Part shown: positions 59,885 to 64,000 of the stretch, piece by piece
Numbering within the stretch: position 1 is the first letter of the stretch
How the letters are laid out: each line of letters begins with the position of its first letter
Assembly (NCBI RefSeq): GCF_014649735.1
Contig: NZ_BMTP01000004.1
Coordinates: forward strand, 248,001 to 312,000
Direction of reading: 5' to 3'
DNA: 64,000 nucleotides
From: Streptomyces lavendofoliae
Lineage (GTDB): Bacteria > Actinomycetota > Actinomycetes > Streptomycetales > Streptomycetaceae
Notes under the pieces: model-generated
Told to the model about the DNA's origin: nothing
The model's input: the letters and a program-made list of their open reading frames with translations, nothing else
The model's database searches: none
Made by a program: the position numbers and the translations under genes

Positions 59885-61180
59885 TCAGTCCACCGTGACG
59901 GGTACGCGGTGACCGACGCCACGTGCCACGGTCCGGGTCGCCGGACGCGGCGCGAGCCGCGACCGCAGCGCCACCAGGGTGGCCAGCGCCATGGCGGTAC
60001 CGGCCAGCGGGACCAGGAAACCGGTGCTCGCGCCGTACCCGTCCGCGAGCTGGCCGGCCACCGTCACGGCGGCCGCCTGGCCCAGAGCCACGGCTCCCGT
60101 CAGCCAGGTGAACGCCTCGGTGCGGGCGGACGCCGGCACCAGCGACTCGACCAGTGTGTAGCCGGTGATCAGGGCCGGGGCGATGCACAGGCCCACGACC
60201 AGGCCGAGCGCGCCGAGCAGCACCGCGGAGTGCGCGGACCACAGCAGCGACGCGGCGATGGTCAGGCCCGTGTAGCCGAGGATCAGACGGCGGCGGGGGC
60301 CGGACTTCCAGGCGATGGCGCCGACGGCGATGCCGGCCAGCATGTTGCCCGCGGCGAAGAGCCCGTACAACAGGCCGTTCATGCCCGGCTGTCCGATCTC
60401 CTCGGTGAACGCGGTCAGCGAGACCTGCATGCCGCCGAAGACGGAGCCGATGCCGAGGAAGGCGATCGCGAGGACCCGTACGCCGGGCACCGACAGCGCG
60501 GAGACCCGCTCCACGCGCGTGTGTCCGGCGGACAGGCCGTGCGCGGGCTGGGTGCGGCGCTGGGCGGCGAAGAGCAGCCCGCCGGCCAGCGTCAGCGTCG
60601 CCTCGGCGATCAGGCCGGCGGCCGGGTGGACGCCGGTGCACAGCGCGGTGGCGAGGACGGGACCGACCACGAACGTGAACTCGTCCGTCACGGATTCGAA
60701 GGCCGCGGCCGTGGACATCAGCGGCGAGCCCTCCAGCTTGGCGGCCCAGCGGGACCGCACCATGGGCCCGACCTGCGGCACCGAGGCGCCGGTGGGCACC
60801 GCGGCGGCGAACAGCGCCCACAGGGGGGCGTCCGCCAGCGCGAGCGCCGTCAGGGCCGACACGGAGACGGTGTGCAGCAGGACGCCCGGGACCAGTACGG
60901 CGCGCTGGCCGAAGCGGTCGGCGAGCTTGCCGCTCTGCGGTGCGAACAGCGCCATGGAGACGCCGGTGAACGCGGCGACGGCGCCGGCGCTGCCGTACGA
61001 ACCGGTGGTGTGCTGCACCAGCAGGACGATGCCGATGGTCAGCATCGCGAAGGGCTGCCGCGCGGCGAACCCGGGGAGCAGGAACGTCCACGCGCCGGGT
61101 GTGCGCAGGAGCTGTCCGTAACCGGGACGCCGAGCGCCGTCCGGGGTGGTGACCGTGGCTGTGTCTACAGCGGAGGGCAC
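59885..61180 (-). CDS. MFS transporter
   Basis: This 431-residue membrane protein has about 12 hydrophobic segments and MFS motif A (QSGKLADRFGQRAVL) in the TM2-TM3 loop, with RFG/RxxR pattern. It resembles the sugar-efflux/arabinose-type MFS proteins common in Streptomyces; substrate unknown. The GTG at 61180 has AAAGG upstream (9 bases). An inverted repeat with a -10-like box upstream (about 61314-61361) may be its promoter and operator. Fmd B follows 68 bases after its stop on the same strand. Confidence 0.9.
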   Translation of the reverse strand: MPSAVDTATVTTPDGARRPGYGQLLRTPGAWTFLLPGFAARQPFAMLTIGIVLLVQHTTGSYGSAGAVAAFTGVSMALFAPQSGKLADRFGQRAVLVPGVLLHTVSVSALTALALADAPLWALFAAAVPTGASVPQVGPMVRSRWAAKLEGSPLMSTAAAFESVTDEFTFVVGPVLATALCTGVHPAAGLIAEATLTLAGGLLFAAQRRTQPAHGLSAGHTRVERVSALSVPGVRVLAIAFLGIGSVFGGMQVSLTAFTEEIGQPGMNGLLYGLFAAGNMLAGIAVGAIAWKSGPRRRLILGYTGLTIAASLLWSAHSAVLLGALGLVVGLCIAPALITGYTLVESLVPASARTEAFTWLTGAVALGQAAAVTVAGQLADGYGASTGFLVPLAGTAMALATLVALRSRLAPRPATRTVARGVGHRVPVTVD

Positions 61181-61494
61181 GGCCCGTGCCTTTCTGCCGC
61201 CTGGTAGCGCTCCCCTGGGTGTCGGGAGCCGCCGAGAGCTGTCCTCTTGCGCGGAACTGCGGTAGATGCCGGGCTCCACTACGGGGGAGCGTCACGGCCG
61301 CCATACGGTCGCGCCAGCTCTGCGTCAGGCAGAGTTGGTCGATCAGTGTGCCTTCATGATACAGGGCGGAACGGGAGTGGCAGCTGTGAAATGGCCGATA
61401 CGCGAATGCCTCACCTCCGATTAACCGGACGTTCACCTTCCGCTTCGTCCCGCCCTGGCGTGCCCCGCTTCCGTACCGGCCCGGCCGGCCGTCC
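61181..61494. other. Intergenic region upstream of the MFS gene
   Basis: No gene is seen. It contains the putative promoter (TATCAT on the minus strand, 61356-61361) and an operator-like inverted repeat (61314-61338). Confidence 0.55.
61314..61338. promoter_or_regulatory. Inverted repeat, possible operator of the MFS gene
   Basis: CCAGCTCTGC and GCAGAGTTGG (9 of 10 pair) flank GTCAG, just downstream of a TATCAT -10-like box on the minus strand. Confidence 0.45.
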
Positions 61495-62997
61495 TCACCG
61501 CCCGGCGTCCCCGCCCGTGCCCAGCCAGCCGGCCAGCTTGCCGCCCTGGCCCACCGCCCGCAGGCGCCGCTCGGCGGCGTCGCGGACCGGGTCCGTCGCC
61601 ACCACCAGCAGCTCGTCGCCGCGCCGCAGGACGGTCGTCGGCGACGGCACGAAGCTCTTGTCGTCCCGTACGACGAGGGTGACGGCCGCCCCGGGGGGCA
61701 GCCGCAGCTCCGCGACCTCCACGCCGTGCATCCGGGACCCCTCCGGGATGGCCACCGACAACAGGTGCCCGCGCAGCCGCTCCAGTGGGGCCGACTCGAC
61801 GCCGAGGTCGGCGGCCCCGGCCGAGTCGCCCAGCCGCAGCGCCTTGGCCAGCCAGGGCAGGGTCGGGCCCTGCACCAGCGTGTACACGACGACGAGCACG
61901 AAGACGATGTTGAAGACCTTCTCGCTGCCCTCGATGCCGGACACCATGGGGATGGTCGCCAGGATGACGGGCACCGCGCCCCGCAGTCCCGCCCAGGACA
62001 TCAGGGTCTGCTCCTGCCAGGGCACGCGGAACGGCAGCAGGCTCAGGAAGACGGAGAGCGGCCTGGCCACCGCCGTCAGGGCCAGCCCGACCATCACCGC
62101 CGGCCAGAAGTCGTCGATCAGTTCGTGCGGGGTCACCAGCAGACCGAGCAGGACGAACATGCCGATCTGGGCGATCCAGCCCAGGCCCTCGGCGAATCCG
62201 CGGTTGGCGGGGGCGTGCGGCAGCCTGGCGTTGCCCAGGATCACCGAGGCCAGGTAGACCGCGAGGAAGCCGCTGCCGTGCGCCATGGCGCCGGCCGCGT
62301 ACGCCACCACGGCGATGGCCATGACGGCGATCGGGTACAGGCCGGAGGCGGGCAGGGCCACGTGCCGCAGCCCGAACGAGCCCAGGAGGCCGACCAGCAG
62401 TCCGATGGCCGCGCCGATGGCCAGCTCCAGCGCGATCGTGCCGAGCAGCGTGTACCAGTGGGCGACCGGGCCGGTCGTCGAGAAGGCCACCACCAGGATC
62501 AGGACGGGTGCGTCGTTGAACCCGGACTCGGCCTCCAGGGTGCCGGTCACGCGCGCGGGGAGCGGCACCTTGCGCAGGACGGAGAAGACGGCGGCGGCGT
62601 CCGTCGAGGAGACGACCGCGCCGATGATCAGGGCCTGCCGCCACTCCAGGCCCACCCAGTAGTGCGCCGCCGCGGCCGTGACCCCCACGCTCACCGCGAC
62701 GCCGGCGGTCGACAGGACGGCCGCCATGGGCAACGCGGGTTTGATCTCCTTCCACTTGGTCCCCAGACCGCCCTCGGCCAGGATCACCACAAGCGCGGCA
62801 TAGCCGATCACCTGGGTCAGTTCGGCATTGTCGAAGTGGACGTTGCCGATCCCGTCCTGCCCGATGGCGACCCCGATCCCGAGGTACAGCAGCAGGCTGG
62901 GGAGCCCGCTCCGGGAGGAGATCCGCACCGCCGCGACGGCGACGAGCAGCACGAGCGAGCAGATGAACAGGAGTTCGTTGAGCTGGTGGACAGTCAG
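61495..62997 (-). CDS. CvrA-type potassium/proton (CPA1) antiporter with TrkA-C domain
   Basis: This protein of 500 residues has about 12 hydrophobic segments and the CPA1 signature: SGLPSLLLYLGIGVAIGQDG, VVSSTDAAAVFSVLRKVPLP and ESGFNDAPVLILVVAFSTTG (with the cation-binding Asp). A C-terminal TrkA-C domain (VESAPLERLRGHLLSVAIPE) regulates it by binding nucleotide. The start is unusual: no ATG/GTG/TTG in frame lies before TM1 is complete, except a GTG at 62952 in the middle of TM1. A CTG at 62997 has AAAGGG 8 bases upstream and gives LTVHQLNELLFICSLVLLVA, the N-terminus I remember for the family. It is divergent from penicillin acylase. Confidence 0.88.
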   Translation of the reverse strand: MTVHQLNELLFICSLVLLVAVAAVRISSRSGLPSLLLYLGIGVAIGQDGIGNVHFDNAELTQVIGYAALVVILAEGGLGTKWKEIKPALPMAAVLSTAGVAVSVGVTAAAAHYWVGLEWRQALIIGAVVSSTDAAAVFSVLRKVPLPARVTGTLEAESGFNDAPVLILVVAFSTTGPVAHWYTLLGTIALELAIGAAIGLLVGLLGSFGLRHVALPASGLYPIAVMAIAVVAYAAGAMAHGSGFLAVYLASVILGNARLPHAPANRGFAEGLGWIAQIGMFVLLGLLVTPHELIDDFWPAVMVGLALTAVARPLSVFLSLLPFRVPWQEQTLMSWAGLRGAVPVILATIPMVSGIEGSEKVFNIVFVLVVVYTLVQGPTLPWLAKALRLGDSAGAADLGVESAPLERLRGHLLSVAIPEGSRMHGVEVAELRLPPGAAVTLVVRDDKSFVPSPTTVLRRGDELLVVATDPVRDAAERRLRAVGQGGKLAGWLGTGGDAGR

Positions 62998-63222
62998 TGG
63001 GCCGACCCTTTCCTCATGTGCGCGCCGGAGCGTTGCAGCAGCGGTACTTCGTTACCTTACCTAATCATTAACGCTTCCTTGATGCCGGGTCCCGGGCCCG
63101 TGGCGCCCGTGCCGGGTCCCCGGGAGGGGGTCCCTTTACTGACACCGCGTCCGGGCCGGGCGGGCGCTGCGCCTATGGTTGCTCCAGCACTCCAGGACCA
63201 GCCTGCGCCTCGAAGGACAGCG

Positions 63223-64000
63223 ATGCCCGCCAACACCACCGCCGCTTCCACCAAGAAGAAGGGGCGACGCGCCCGTCTGCTCGTGATCGCCCTGGTGCTG
63301 GCGCTGGTCGCGGGAGTCGGCTACGGCGCCTACTGGGGCGTCAGCACCGTGCGCGCCCCCTTCCCGCAGACCACCGGCACCCTCAAGCTCGACGGCCTCT
63401 CCGGGCCCGTCGACGTGAAACGGGACGACTACGGCGTCCCCCAGATCTACGCCTCCACCGACGAGGACCTCTTCCGCGCCCAGGGCTACGTCCAGGCGCA
63501 GGACCGGTTCTGGGAGATGGACGTCCGCCGGCACATGACGGCCGGGCGCCTGTCCGAGATGTTCGGCAAGGAGCAGGTCGAGACCGACGCGTTCCTGCGC
63601 ACCCTGGGCTGGCACCGGGTGGCGCAGGAGGAGTACGACAAGCTCCTGTCGCCCGACACCAAGAAGAACCTCCAGGCGTACGCGGACGGCGTCAACGCCT
63701 ACCTGAAGGGCAAGGAGGGCCGTGACATCTCGGTCGAGTACGCCGCCCTCGCCTTCGGCAACGACTACGCGATCGAGCCGTGGACGCCCGTCGACTCCGT
63801 GGCCTGGCTCAAGGCCATGGCCTGGGACCTGCGCGGCAACATGCAGGAGGAGATCGACCGTTCGCTGATGACCAGCAGGCTCAGCGAGCAGCAGATCAAG
63901 GACCTGTACCCGGCGTACCCGTACGACCTGCACCGCCCGATCGTCGACAAGGGCGGCGTCGACGAGGCCACCGGGAAGTTCGACCCCTCCGCGCGGAGCG
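63223..64000 (+). CDS. Penicillin acylase family protein, 5' part
   Basis: This gene runs off the right edge; about 259 residues are visible. It starts MPANTTAASTKKKGRRARLL followed by a signal-anchor (LVIALVLALVAGVGYGAYWG). The alpha-subunit region of the N-terminal-nucleophile (Ntn) penicillin acylase family follows: PVDVKRDDYGVPQIYASTDE, LFRAQGYVQAQDRFWEMDVR and MTAGRLSEMFG. The autocatalytic Ser should lie beyond the window. Such enzymes hydrolyse amide bonds in beta-lactams, acyl-homoserine lactones or other amides outside the membrane. AAGGA stands 6 bases before the ATG. It is divergent from the antiporter gene. Confidence 0.92.
   Translation, partial: MPANTTAASTKKKGRRARLLVIALVLALVAGVGYGAYWGVSTVRAPFPQTTGTLKLDGLSGPVDVKRDDYGVPQIYASTDEDLFRAQGYVQAQDRFWEMDVRRHMTAGRLSEMFGKEQVETDAFLRTLGWHRVAQEEYDKLLSPDTKKNLQAYADGVNAYLKGKEGRDISVEYAALAFGNDYAIEPWTPVDSVAWLKAMAWDLRGNMQEEIDRSLMTSRLSEQQIKDLYPAYPYDLHRPIVDKGGVDEATGKFDPSARS

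Noticed and set aside
63040..63065. Iron-box (DmdR/DtxR-like) site TTAGGTAAGGTAAC near the antiporter and acylase starts
   Set aside because: Only about half of the 19 consensus positions match and the site lacks dyad symmetry; neither gene is iron-related.

Overview
The window is Streptomyces-type actinobacterial chromosome: very high GC, strong third-position GC bias, GTG starts, and families typical of the genus (FbiC, a DUF5753 helix-turn-helix/DUF397 pair, GPP34, an HrdD-like sigma factor, gamma-butyrolactone-receptor-like TetR proteins). All functions are read from sequence motifs and remembered family knowledge; no search was run.

Layout. 1-2.4 kb: a leftward run of PHP metallohydrolase, IclR regulator and a cut-off ABM monooxygenase. 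2.5-9.7 kb: rightward LLM F420-type oxidoreductase, fbiC (F420 cofactor synthesis), a P-loop/TPR NTPase, and an ADP-ribosylglycohydrolase-fold protein whose metal-binding motifs are degenerate. 9.7-14.3 kb: sodium:solute symporter, DUF397/HTH regulator pair, GPP34. 14.5-19.8 kb: D,D-carboxypeptidase with a long repetitive cytosolic tail, a polytopic membrane protein and a small secreted protein. 19.8-25.2 kb: a leftward operon (lipoprotein, ABC ATPase, FtsX-type permease, second lipoprotein) behind a small secreted protein and a terminator.

25.7-30.2 kb is a degenerate integrative element in a tRNA-Arg(CCU) gene. A 36-bp perfect copy of the tRNA 3' half marks the left end and the intact tRNA the right end. 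Inside are a GntR C-terminal fragment, a shortened excisionase, a frameshifted tyrosine integrase and, at the right, a low-GC leftward operon of HNH nuclease, unrecognised protein and MNT-type nucleotidyltransferase. This operon is the best candidate for an undescribed (possibly defence) system. Just outside the tRNA lie a flavin-reductase pseudogene carrying an expanded 6-bp microsatellite and a leuA 3' fragment.

31-46.4 kb is regulator-rich: TetR; an FrnE-like protein; two butyrolactone-receptor-like TetR genes, one with an NmrA-like gene; an acyl-CoA ligase with a clear promoter and operator; a secreted M6 protease; TetR plus DHA2 efflux pump with a large inverted repeat; LysR, cysteine dioxygenase and YeiH (sulfur handling); and MarR opposite a LigB-type dioxygenase. 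46.7-50.8 kb: hrdD behind a textbook sigma-R-type promoter, then a WYL regulator divergent from a DHA2 pump. 51-52.5 kb is a lower-GC island with a second secreted protein, hairpin and anchored protein. 52.8-64 kb is housekeeping-like: a duplicated-domain protein, P1 peptidase, LtrA, MscL, SAF-domain protein, MTA phosphorylase, FmdB zinc ribbon under a CIRCE-like operator, MFS pump, CvrA-type antiporter (apparently CTG start) and the start of a penicillin acylase.

Short tandem repeats (6 to about 40 bp units) are unusually common and often lie in or beside broken genes, suggesting replication slippage has shaped this region.
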